From NCBI GenBank assembly GCA_031278215.1, contig JAITKV010000017.1, forward strand, positions 1 through 57,252: a DNA stretch of 57,252 bases. Reading direction: 5' to 3'. The position numbers and the translations under genes are program-made. This stretch comes from Spirochaetaceae bacterium. GTDB lineage: Bacteria; Spirochaetota; Spirochaetia; Treponematales; Breznakiellaceae. This document shows, in pieces, positions 32,371 through 40,179 of the stretch. Below the pieces are notes generated by a model. It did no database searches and had not been told where the DNA came from. It saw only the letters and a program-made list of their open reading frames with translations. The number at the start of each line of letters is the position of its first letter. Position 1 is the first letter of the stretch.

Positions 32371-34192
32371 TTGTGTCTACCTTGCTGACATCGGGGGCCG
32401 GAATGCCTAAAAGGTTCCGCAGCTCCGAAAGTGTTTTAGGTCCCGCGGCGTCTTTTAAATTGATCACCGCAAACATCCGCACGGGCTTTTCTTTGCCCTT
32501 AACGCTTACCGGGGGCATTTCTTCGGCAATAAGAGCGCCTCCCACAAGGTTCCAGGTGTCCTCTGTAATAAGGATGTCCGTCCCCAGGGGCTTATTAAGG
32601 GCTTCGGTGCGGCTTGCCAGGTTTACCGGATCCCCAATCACCGTATACTCCATTCGCTGCTCCGATCCGATTTGTCCGGCGGTAACAATCCCCGTATTAA
32701 TGCCGCAGCCAATGCGTATATCGGGATTGCCCGGATCGTTTTTTGCCCGCCGGGCATTCATGTCTACCAGCGCGCCCCGCATCATCAGCGCGGCCTTAAC
32801 GCAGTTAAGCGCATCCTTTTCCGGTAAACCCGCAGTAAAGGCCGTGCCCCAGTGGGCCATCACCGCATCGCCGATAAATTTATCCACCACCCCGCCGGTT
32901 TTTTCGACACATTCCACCATGCGGGTAAAATACTCGTTAAGCCACATGACGATCCGGTTAGAGGCGTCTTCGCCGAAGGTTTTGGTAAAGCTTTCGGACT
33001 TGGCGGTAAAGCCCCGGATATCGGAAAAGAAAATTGTAGCGTGCTTGGGAAGCCCCCCGGGTTTAATATCCCCCCGCATGGCCCTAAGGGCAATGTCCCG
33101 GTTGGTAAAACGCCCGAAGATCCCCAGGGCGGCGCTCATTTTTCCGAAACTTTCGGTTAACAAACCCAGTTCATCATGGGTCCTGGGGCTAAGTTCAATC
33201 TCGAATTCGCCCTGTTCGATCTGCAGGGCCGCGCCCGTCAGGGCCCGCACGGGATTGCTGATGGTTTTTGAAAAGAACCAAATAAACACAATCGCGATAA
33301 GAAGCACCGCCAGGGTAAGGAAAATATTCTGCCGGGTAAGGCTTTGAACCGCCTCAAAAACCACACTGTGGGGTATGGTGGTAATAAGCGCCGCGTTCAT
33401 CGCCGAAAGCCGGTAATAGGCGCCGAAATATTTAATCCCGTCCCCGGAGCTAAAAGAAATTTGCCGGTTGTTGTCTCCTGTTTCCTGCATGGCCGCCACA
33501 ATGGGCAGGGCAGAAACATTCGCGCCCCCTAATACCAGATCGGTGTCGGGATGGATAAGCACCGTACCGTCCAGATCGATCAAGAAACTTGTATTCGCGC
33601 CGGTTCCAAAGGTTTCGGAAAGCTCGTCCAGGGCAAAAAGAACCGCCACCCTTTCTTCTTCCTGCCGGCCCGGGCGGGTAAAAACCATGACCGTTAACGG
33701 AAACTGAAAATCCGGCGATGCATTAAAAAGCCGTATGAGAGCCCCCGCCGGCACAAGAGAACCGGCCCGGGCGGTAAAGTAAGATTCCGCCTGGGCCGCA
33801 TCCAGATCGTTGGAAATAAAAAACTGCTCGTTGGTAATAAGGGCCCGCCCCCCTGCGGTAAAAACCGCAATAGCCGCCAGCCCCCGGTTGTGGCTAAAAA
33901 AGTAATCGTCCAGTTCCGGGCTTCGGCCCCCCGTCCCCTGGTCAAGCATTTCCAAGTACAAAAGCGCCGCAGCCTGTACCGAACTAAAGGAACCGTCGAC
34001 CTGGGAGCCCGCCCGCCGGTTAACGGTATAGTTATTATCCTCCGCCGTCCGCTGAACATCCTGGGTGCTGAGCCCCGAAACAAGGATCGTCACCGCCCCC
34101 AGGGATACCAGCAGCAAGATTGAAATGATAATAACCAGTTTTGCCCCTATGGGAAAAAGGATCCGGGTTTTGTACAACTTTGCTTTTGCCAT
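32333..34192 (-). CDS. Membrane-bound class III adenylate cyclase with sensor and HAMP domains
   Basis: The 619-residue protein has a first membrane segment (about 16-38), a periplasmic Cache-like sensor (about 40-285), a second segment (FLTLAVLLIAIVFIWFF), a HAMP domain (SNPVRALTGAALQIEQGEF) and a C-terminal cyclase domain (about 395-590). The cyclase has both metal aspartates (FFSDIRGFT and KFIGDAVMAHWG), the Lys and Asp of ATP specificity (VDKFIGD, IGDPVNLASR) and the transition-state Asn/Arg in VNLASR. It should make cAMP in response to an outside signal. ATG 34192 has a GGAG SD; the longer start at 34252 lies inside the promoter. First gene of the operon with FecR and barrel genes. Confidence 0.92.
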   Translation of the reverse strand: MAKAKLYKTRILFPIGAKLVIIISILLLVSLGAVTILVSGLSTQDVQRTAEDNNYTVNRRAGSQVDGSFSSVQAAALLYLEMLDQGTGGRSPELDDYFFSHNRGLAAIAVFTAGGRALITNEQFFISNDLDAAQAESYFTARAGSLVPAGALIRLFNASPDFQFPLTVMVFTRPGRQEEERVAVLFALDELSETFGTGANTSFLIDLDGTVLIHPDTDLVLGGANVSALPIVAAMQETGDNNRQISFSSGDGIKYFGAYYRLSAMNAALITTIPHSVVFEAVQSLTRQNIFLTLAVLLIAIVFIWFFSKTISNPVRALTGAALQIEQGEFEIELSPRTHDELGLLTESFGKMSAALGIFGRFTNRDIALRAMRGDIKPGGLPKHATIFFSDIRGFTAKSESFTKTFGEDASNRIVMWLNEYFTRMVECVEKTGGVVDKFIGDAVMAHWGTAFTAGLPEKDALNCVKAALMMRGALVDMNARRAKNDPGNPDIRIGCGINTGIVTAGQIGSEQRMEYTVIGDPVNLASRTEALNKPLGTDILITEDTWNLVGGALIAEEMPPVSVKGKEKPVRMFAVINLKDAAGPKTLSELRNLLGIPAPDVSKVDTNAEEKKYKIQGN

Positions 34193-34207
34193 AATTACTC
34201 CATGGAA

Positions 34208-34237
34208 ACTATAAAATTTTATCTTAAAACCTGTCAA
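34208..34237 (-). promoter_or_regulatory. Promoter of the adenylate cyclase operon
   Basis: TTGACA (34237-34232), 18-bp spacer, TATAGT (34213-34208), 15 nt before ATG 34192. A dispersed palindrome copy at 34241-34278 lies directly upstream. Confidence 0.6.
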
Positions 34238-34240
34238 CCA

Positions 34241-34278
34241 GACTTGTTCCAAAACCCGGTTGGTTTTAAAACAGCCTC
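34241..34278. repeat. Dispersed palindrome copy between cyclase and vanY-like genes
   Basis: GACTTGTTCCAAAACC ... GGTTTTAAAACAGCCTC forms an imperfect inverted repeat around CCGGTT. It shares both arms with copies at 15929, 15980, 20012 and 55600. Confidence 0.6.
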
Positions 34279-34354
34279 AACTACTTAGTAAAAGACCCCG
34301 GCGGGGCCGCAAAACAAAGCGCCGTTCCGTCAACCCGGTTTACGGCATTTGCCG

Positions 34355-34404
34355 CTTGGAACAGCTTGGAACAGCTTGGAATAGATGATAAAATAAATTA
34401 TACT
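34355..34404 (+). promoter_or_regulatory. vanY-like promoter built on three 10-bp direct repeats
   Basis: CTTGGAACAG stands at 34355 and 34365, and a third copy CTTGGAATAG at 34375. TTGGAA of the third copy (34376-34381) is the -35 box, followed by a 17-bp spacer and TATACT (34399-34404). The -10 ends 8 nt before ATG 34413. The repeats could be an operator or a variable array. Confidence 0.6.
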
Positions 34405-34412
34405 TGTACCGA

Positions 34413-35282
34413 ATGAAGCGGATTTTACTGGTCACGGCGATCCTTATACCGGCTCTTTCCTGTATGGGGAAAAATCCCTCATTATACAAAACATATAAAG
34501 CCGCGGAACCGGCGGCGGGGGCCCCCGCCGAAACGGGTGAAACCGGTCCTGCATCCGGCGCCGCCTCGATTCAGAAACAACTTGCCCGGGCCATGGAACT
34601 GGCGGAACTGCCCCCGGCCATAAGCGGGGACATTGGGGGGAACAGCGGCGCCTTTGCGGGGGACCTCCAAGGGATCCTCGCGGAAGAGGACCCTTACCTT
34701 CGGATCCTGGTGGATAAGCGGCATCCCCTTCCCGAAGGCTATGAACCGAAGGATTTAATCGAACTGCGCTACGGTTCCTACCGGGCGGGCATTGCCGATC
34801 CAATGATGCTCCGGCGCAAGGCGGAGGAGGCCCTGGAAGAAATGGCCGCCGCGGCCAAGGCGGAGGGGCTGGTCTTAACGGTTTCTTCGGCCTACCGTTC
34901 CTACGAATACCAGATAGGGTCCTTTGACCGGTGGACCCGGCGGCTGGGGCTTCGGGAGGCGGAGCGGGTTTCCGCCCGGCCGGGCCGAAGCCAGCATCAG
35001 CTGGGGCTGGTGGTGGACTTTGGCTCAATCACCAATGAATTTGCCCAAACCGCCGCGGGAAGATGGGTTAACGCCAACGCGGGCCGTTTTGGCTGGTCCG
35101 TATCTTTTCCCCGGGGTTACGAAGAACTTACCGGCTATGCCTGGGAAAGCTGGCATTACCGCTATGTGGGCAGGGAACTGTGCGCCTTTATCGACCGGTG
35201 GTTTAACGGAATCCAGCAGTATGCCCTGCGTTTTATCCATGAATGGGAACATTTAGCGGCAAATCAGAGACAGGGTTCATGA
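34413..35282 (+). CDS. vanY: VanY-type D-alanyl-D-alanine carboxypeptidase lipoprotein (M15B)
   Basis: The 289-residue lipoprotein (lipobox ALSC, Cys at about residue 17) trims the terminal D-Ala of peptidoglycan stems. The M15 zinc and active residues are complete: SSAYRSYEYQ, SQHQLGLVVDFG (His and Asp ligands) and ESWHYRYVG (Glu base and His ligand). An Ala/Gly-rich linker spans residues 28-60. ATG 34413 is preferred to the TTG at 34404, which is inside the -10 box. Its stop overlaps the start of the hydrogenase-kinase gene (ATGA), so the two are coupled; why a wall enzyme is coupled to an H2 sensor is not obvious. Confidence 0.9.
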   Translation: MKRILLVTAILIPALSCMGKNPSLYKTYKAAEPAAGAPAETGETGPASGAASIQKQLARAMELAELPPAISGDIGGNSGAFAGDLQGILAEEDPYLRILVDKRHPLPEGYEPKDLIELRYGSYRAGIADPMMLRRKAEEALEEMAAAAKAEGLVLTVSSAYRSYEYQIGSFDRWTRRLGLREAERVSARPGRSQHQLGLVVDFGSITNEFAQTAAGRWVNANAGRFGWSVSFPRGYEELTGYAWESWHYRYVGRELCAFIDRWFNGIQQYALRFIHEWEHLAANQRQGS

Positions 35283-38227
35283 AGCCCATTGTCCACACTA
35301 TTCCCGAGCGCTGTACGGGGTGTAACCGCTGTATACGGGAATGCCCCGTCGAAGCCGGGAACATTAGCTACCTGGATCAGGACGAAGCCGTTAAGGTAAA
35401 GGTCAACCACGACCGCTGTATAGCCTGCGGATTCTGCCTTTCCGCATGCACCCATGGGGCCCGGTACTATACCGACGACACGGAACGGTTTTTTACGGAT
35501 CTGGATTCGGGAAAGGCCCTGGCGCTTATTATCGATCCCGCGGTAAGGACAAATTTCCCGTCCTGGAAGCGGCTCCTTCGCTTGTTCCGGAACCGGGGGA
35601 TCCGGGGTATCTACGACATGTCCCTGGGGGAAGACATCTGCGGGTGGGCAAGTATCCGGCATATCGAAACCCAAAAATCCCCCCCCCGTATTGCCCAATC
35701 CTGCCCGGCCATTGTGTCCTACTGCGAAACCTGCAGCCCCAAACTGCGGGACAGGCTTTTGCCGGTACAAAGCCCCGCGGGATGCCTGGGGGTGTATCTT
35801 CGGGAGTACGGCGGAATAGAGGAGGACCTGGCGGTCCTTTCTTCCTGCATTGCCCGGGGCAATGAATTTGAAGATTCAGAAATTATCCGCTACAACATGA
35901 CCTTTTTAAAGGCGGCCGAATATCTGGAAAAAAACAACCTAAAGCTGCCCCGGGAAGAATCGGCCTTTGACCATGCGGCAAGCGGCCCGGAGGCCGTGCT
36001 TTCCATGCCCGGCGGTTTAACGCGGCGCATTGAGTGGTTTTCAAAAAAGAAGCTCCGGGTGGAACACGAAGAGGGGCCTGAGGCGTACAAGAACCTGGAA
36101 CTGTCCGCCCTGACAGAAGAGAAACTGCTCCCCCGGGTTTTTGACGTGCTAAGCTGCGCCGGGGGCTGCCACCTGGGGCCGGGGGGCGCCGGTGAAAAAA
36201 ATATTTTTAAAATTAAGGCGCTTATGAACCGCCCCTGCGATGCGGAGCCGGATGCGGATTACCGGGCCCTGTACCGGCGCTATGACGAAACCCTGGACCC
36301 TAAAAAATTCCTGCGCCGTTATGCTTGTGGGGAACAGGAAAAAGATCCGGTCTCTGAAGAGGCCCTGGCGGAAGCCTTTGCCGCCCTGGATAAGGATACG
36401 GAGGCAAAGAAAAATTTAGACTGCGGCGCCTGCGGATCCAATAGCTGCCGGGATATGGCGCGGAAGATCGCCTTAAAGCTTACTATTCCCCTTAACTGCA
36501 TCTTCAAGGTCCGGGACGCCGCCAACATGGAACGGCAGCGTAATGTGGACCTGTACCGGAAGAACGCGGAGTACATTGAACTTGTTCGCGATGTGGGCGC
36601 CGCCCTGATGTCGGTGGCCAGTGATAATTTTGACCAAGGCATGTTCAACGCCCTGGAGGCTATATGCATTACCCTAAAGGGCGCCCGGGTCCAGCTTTGG
36701 CGGGCCGAAGACCGGGACGGGGCCGTATGGCTTAAGAAATTTTGCGCCTACCCCGCGGGGGAGCCGGGCATGGACATCTTTAGCGAAGAACACCTGCCCG
36801 GCTGGATCGAAGAACTTGCCGCGGGCCGCAATGTGGGCCGGAACCTTTCGATCATGTCGGACCGGGAAAAAGAGATCTTTCAAAAAGAAGGCATGGCATC
36901 GGTCATGGCCGTCCCCGTCCTGGTGCGAAACAAATTTTGGGGCATGATCCTGCTTGCCGGTCATGAGGAGCGGTCCTTTGCGGAGGCGGATGTGGAAACC
37001 GTCACCGCCGGGGGGCTTCTTATTGTGGCAGGCATTATGGAACGGGAGATGACCCTGCGGCTTATAGAGGCAAAGGAAGAAGCCCTGGCGGGAACCAGGG
37101 CAAAAAGCGACTTTCTTTCCCGGATGAGCCACGAAATCCGCACCCCCATGAACGCTATTATCGGCATGACCAAGATGGCCGAATTGACCGAGGATATAAC
37201 AAAACTCCGGTACTGCCTTTCCACCATCAAAGCCTCTTCCACCCATCTGCTGGGGCTTATCAACGACATCCTCGATATGTCCAAGATCGAAGCGGGCAAA
37301 TTTGAACTGGACAACGTTCCTTTTAACCTGCAAAAAACCCTGGACAAAGTATGCAGCATTATCAGCGAACGAATCGCGGAAAAATCCCAAACCTTAACCC
37401 TGCATATCGATCCCGGCCTGTACCTGCACTACCAGGGCGACGAGTTGCGGCTTTCCCAGGTAATTACCAACCTGCTTTCCAACGCCATAAAGTTTACCCC
37501 CGAGGGAGGAGCGATTACCGTCCGGGTCCGGGGTTTGGAGGCGGACCGGCTGCGTTTTTCCGTTGCCGATACGGGGATTGGGATGAACCGGGAGCAGATA
37601 GCCCTGCTGTTTATGCCCTTCCAGCAGGCGGATAAAAACATTACCCAGCGGTTTGGCGGCACCGGACTGGGATTGGCGATTTCCAAGTCCATCGTGGAAA
37701 AGATGAACGGCCGTATTTGGGTTGAATCCGAATCCGGCAAGGGATCTGTTTTTTATTTTGAAATTCCTCTGATGCGCCAGGATACCAATGTCATCCGGGC
37801 AGAAACGGAGGAAAAGATCCATAGGGCAGAGGCGGTGGACTTTAGGGGCCTGCGGCTTCTGCTGGCAGAGGATATCGAAATAAACCGGGAGATCTTTAAG
37901 GCGCTTTTGGAAAGCACGGGGATCTCCATCGACATCGCCGAAAACGGCAAACGGGCCGTGGAGATGTTCCAGAAATCCCCCGGCAGCTACGATCTTATCA
38001 TCATGGACGTTCAGATGCCCGAAATGGACGGCCTTGAGGCCACCAGGACAATCCGCGCCCTGGGGACCCCGCAATCGGCGGCCATACCCATTGTAGCCAT
38101 GACAGCCAACGTCTTTAAAGAAGACATCGAGAACTGCCTGTCTGCGGGGATGAACGATCACTTACAGAAGCCTATCGACGAGAAAGCCCTAATCGAGAAA
38201 ATAACTTTTTTTACCGGACGGAAATAG
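35279..38227 (+). CDS. Putative H2-sensing [FeFe]-hydrogenase/hybrid histidine kinase
   Basis: The 982-residue soluble protein joins, in order: two [4Fe-4S] ferredoxin motifs (Cys 12/15/18/22 and 47/50/53/57); an [FeFe]-hydrogenase core whose four H-cluster cysteines are kept (Cys142 in QSCPA, Cys190 in SSCIARG, Cys293 and 297 in SCAGGCHLG), while the proton-transfer Cys position is Ser141; a CGACGSNSC Fe-S motif (Cys 382/385/390 with 407); a GAF-like domain (about 430-590); HisKA (SHEIRTPMN, His618); HATPase (GTGLGLAIS near 795); and a receiver with Asp910 (IIMDVQMPEMDG). The replaced proton residue is typical of sensory rather than bulk hydrogenases. It likely reports H2 or redox state; no output gene is adjacent. 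The start overlaps vanY by 4 nt. Confidence 0.88.
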   Translation: MKPIVHTIPERCTGCNRCIRECPVEAGNISYLDQDEAVKVKVNHDRCIACGFCLSACTHGARYYTDDTERFFTDLDSGKALALIIDPAVRTNFPSWKRLLRLFRNRGIRGIYDMSLGEDICGWASIRHIETQKSPPRIAQSCPAIVSYCETCSPKLRDRLLPVQSPAGCLGVYLREYGGIEEDLAVLSSCIARGNEFEDSEIIRYNMTFLKAAEYLEKNNLKLPREESAFDHAASGPEAVLSMPGGLTRRIEWFSKKKLRVEHEEGPEAYKNLELSALTEEKLLPRVFDVLSCAGGCHLGPGGAGEKNIFKIKALMNRPCDAEPDADYRALYRRYDETLDPKKFLRRYACGEQEKDPVSEEALAEAFAALDKDTEAKKNLDCGACGSNSCRDMARKIALKLTIPLNCIFKVRDAANMERQRNVDLYRKNAEYIELVRDVGAALMSVASDNFDQGMFNALEAICITLKGARVQLWRAEDRDGAVWLKKFCAYPAGEPGMDIFSEEHLPGWIEELAAGRNVGRNLSIMSDREKEIFQKEGMASVMAVPVLVRNKFWGMILLAGHEERSFAEADVETVTAGGLLIVAGIMEREMTLRLIEAKEEALAGTRAKSDFLSRMSHEIRTPMNAIIGMTKMAELTEDITKLRYCLSTIKASSTHLLGLINDILDMSKIEAGKFELDNVPFNLQKTLDKVCSIISERIAEKSQTLTLHIDPGLYLHYQGDELRLSQVITNLLSNAIKFTPEGGAITVRVRGLEADRLRFSVADTGIGMNREQIALLFMPFQQADKNITQRFGGTGLGLAISKSIVEKMNGRIWVESESGKGSVFYFEIPLMRQDTNVIRAETEEKIHRAEAVDFRGLRLLLAEDIEINREIFKALLESTGISIDIAENGKRAVEMFQKSPGSYDLIIMDVQMPEMDGLEATRTIRALGTPQSAAIPIVAMTANVFKEDIENCLSAGMNDHLQKPIDEKALIEKITFFTGRK

Positions 38228-38231
38228 CTTT

Positions 38232-38253
38232 TGCGGCAGGCTTAAAGCCCGCC
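38232..38253. terminator. Hairpin between convergent genes
   Basis: GGCAGGC-TTAAA-GCCCGCC (one G-U) lies between the hybrid kinase stop and the convergent RRM gene stop. On the minus strand it is followed by GCAAAAGC only, so it is at best a weak bidirectional terminator. Confidence 0.45.
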
Positions 38254-38269
38254 GGCATATAACCTTAGC

Positions 38270-38548
38270 TTACCAGTTACCGCCGGAGTTTGAACGGCGG
38301 GGTTTATCCATTGCTTCGTTTACCCGGATCTGACGCCCTTCAAATTCCTTACCGTTGGTACCGTTAATAGCCGCAGCGGCTTCATCATCGGTGCCCATTT
38401 CAATAAACCCGAATCCCTTGGAATTACCGGTGTCCCGATCAAAGATAATCTTCGCGGAGGCAACCGTACCAAACCCGGCGAAATAATTTCGCAGTCCGTC
38501 TTCGGTGGTGTTGTAAGAGAGGTTGCCGACATACAGTTTCTTAGCCAT
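38270..38548 (-). CDS. RNA-binding protein with one RRM domain
   Basis: This 92-residue protein is a single RRM: RNP2 KLYVGNLSYN at residues 4-13 and RNP1 SKGFGFIEM at about 43-51, with a short C-terminal tail (DKPRRSNSGGNW). Proteins of this kind act as RNA chaperones, often in cold or stress, like cyanobacterial Rbp proteins. A GGAGAAGGA SD precedes ATG 38548. The promoter lies about 80 bp upstream and leaves a leader of about 72 nt, in contrast to the leader-poor genes around it, which allows RNA-level control. It is monocistronic. Confidence 0.92.
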   Translation of the reverse strand: MAKKLYVGNLSYNTTEDGLRNYFAGFGTVASAKIIFDRDTGNSKGFGFIEMGTDDEAAAAINGTNGKEFEGRQIRVNEAMDKPRRSNSGGNW

Positions 38549-38626
38549 TGAACAAATTTCCTTCTCCCGGAATTTACGGCCTCCGGGCGGGCCAAAGATC
38601 CGCCTGAAAAAACAAGCGCTTTAAGA

Positions 38627-38655
38627 ACAGTATCCCAGTTTAGACTTGTCGTCAA
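38627..38655 (-). promoter_or_regulatory. Promoter of the RRM gene
   Basis: TTGACG (38655-38650), then TACTGT after 17 bp (or GATACT after 15 bp). The -35 overlaps the -35 of the divergent peptidase gene (TTGTCG, 38646-38651), so RNA polymerase could bind only one side at a time. Confidence 0.55.
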
Positions 38656-38674
38656 GCCGGTTTTAATTTATATT
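38646..38674 (+). promoter_or_regulatory. Promoter of the M15-like peptidase - ilvH - leuA operon
   Basis: TTGTCG (38646-38651), 17-bp spacer, TATATT (38669-38674), ending 7 nt before ATG 38682. No SD precedes that ATG, so a leaderless mRNA is likely. Confidence 0.6.
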
Positions 38675-38681
38675 TTTTTCC

Positions 38682-39608
38682 ATGGTTTTCGGTAAAAATT
38701 TTACTGTTTTGTTCCTCTTCTTTTTTTTAATACCGGCCTTTAGCCAAAGCCCGGCGGAAAAGGCGGCCCCGGCGGCGGCTTGGGAACCCGCCTCCGGGGC
38801 CCAAAATCTCTACGATCCCGAAAAAACCATGCGGGCCCTGGCCGCGGCCTATCCCGGGGCCATAAGCAGGGTGGAATACCGCCAAGGGGACTGGGCGGTA
38901 CTTATGCGGGGAAAGTGGTTTTACCATGCCGGCGGGCGGCTTTTGCCGGAAGAACACCGCGGCCAGGCCGAATCCTATGCCCGCCAATCCTTTTACCGGT
39001 ATTTTCCGGGGCTGCCGCCCTGGAAAGAACCGGAAGGGGAGCTGGCGGAACGGCTAAAGAATACCCTCGCCGCCAGAAGGGCCAATCCCCCCCGGCGGGA
39101 TCCGGAATTTTACGATACCCTGTGGCAGGCCCATACCAGGGAAGAGGCCGCGGCCAATCTGGTTCAAATTCGCTTTTTAGGTAAAAGTCTGGGGGTCCAC
39201 AGGGAACTGGCGGCGCCGCTGGCTAAAATAGATTTCCTTATCCGGGAGGCGGCAAAGACCGATCCCGAAATCCGCCGCTGGATAGGGGGCATTGGTTCCA
39301 TAGGGGCCTGGAACTGGCGCAACGTGGCCGCCACCGTTTCCCGAAGCTACCACTCCTATGCCGTGGCCCTGGACATCCTGCCCTCTTCCCTGGGGGGGCT
39401 TGCGTCGTACTGGCAGTGGACCGCGGAGCGTAATCCCGAATGGTACAAGACGCCCTACACGGGCCGTTACCACCCTCCCCTGCAGGTTATAGCGATCTTT
39501 GAACGCTTTGGTTTTTGCTGGGGAGGCAAGTGGCCCCTGTTTGATACCATGCATTTTGAATACCGGCCGGAAATTATGATACTCCACGGTATGAAGGTGG
39601 AAAATTAA
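38682..39608 (+). CDS. Exported M15-like peptidase
   Basis: The 308-residue protein has a signal peptide (FTVLFLFFFLIPAFSQ) and a C-terminal M15_4-like zinc peptidase domain. The ligands appear as SRSYHSYAVALDIL (His and Asp) and FDTMHFEYRPE (His, with Asp before it). The middle 100 residues hold an uncharacterised helical region (RQSFYRYFPGLPPW, AHTREEAAANLVQIRF). It probably cuts peptidoglycan stem peptides in the periplasm. It ends 1 nt before ilvH, an unexpected partner for a wall enzyme. The substrate bond cannot be told. Confidence 0.8.
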   Translation: MVFGKNFTVLFLFFFLIPAFSQSPAEKAAPAAAWEPASGAQNLYDPEKTMRALAAAYPGAISRVEYRQGDWAVLMRGKWFYHAGGRLLPEEHRGQAESYARQSFYRYFPGLPPWKEPEGELAERLKNTLAARRANPPRRDPEFYDTLWQAHTREEAAANLVQIRFLGKSLGVHRELAAPLAKIDFLIREAAKTDPEIRRWIGGIGSIGAWNWRNVAATVSRSYHSYAVALDILPSSLGGLASYWQWTAERNPEWYKTPYTGRYHPPLQVIAIFERFGFCWGGKWPLFDTMHFEYRPEIMILHGMKVEN

Positions 39609-39609
39609 C

Positions 39610-40179
39610 ATGAAGCACGCCGAAAGAACACAGGTGGTATCGGCCCTGGTAGAAAACAGGGCCGGAACATTAAGCCGGGTATCGGGGCTTTTTGCCCGCC
39701 GGGGCTTTAACATAGACAGCCTTACCGTGGGCGAGACCGTGGATAAATCCATTTCCCGTATGACCATTGCGGTTACCGGCGACGACGCGGTACTGGAACA
39801 GATAATCAAGCAGTTGGGAAAACTGGTGGACGTTATTGCGGTGCGGGAACTTGATCCCGGCGCCTGCATGCGGCGGGAGATTATGCTTGTTAAGGTGGGG
39901 GCCAACGAAACCACCCGTCCCGCCGTAATAGAGATTGCGGGAATATTCCGTTCCCGGGTGGTAGACGTATCCCTGGATACTATTACCATCGAAGCCACCG
40001 GGGACACGGAAAAACTTAACGGCCTGGTGATGCTTCTTTTGCCCTACGGCATACTGGAACTTGCCCGTACCGGCATGGTGGCCCTGGAACGCGGGGCCAG
40101 GGTAATGTCCACGGAGGAGCCGTCGGGAGGGCCGTCGGGAGGGCCGCCTTTAAATACCGTACCGGAGAAAACAAAATGA
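39610..40179 (+). CDS. ilvH: Acetolactate synthase small (regulatory) subunit
   Basis: The 189-residue protein gives acetolactate synthase its activity and valine feedback control. The N-terminal ACT domain is clear (VVSALVENRAGTLSRVSGLF, RRGFNIDSLTVG), followed by the second ferredoxin-like half (ELALVKVGAN-type segment REIMLVKVGANETTRP, FRSRVVDVSLDTITIEATG). The tail after residue 165 is a low-complexity PSGGPSGGPP segment not usual in the family. The catalytic subunit IlvB is not in the window. It overlaps leuA by 4 nt. Confidence 0.94.
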   Translation: MKHAERTQVVSALVENRAGTLSRVSGLFARRGFNIDSLTVGETVDKSISRMTIAVTGDDAVLEQIIKQLGKLVDVIAVRELDPGACMRREIMLVKVGANETTRPAVIEIAGIFRSRVVDVSLDTITIEATGDTEKLNGLVMLLLPYGILELARTGMVALERGARVMSTEEPSGGPSGGPPLNTVPEKTK

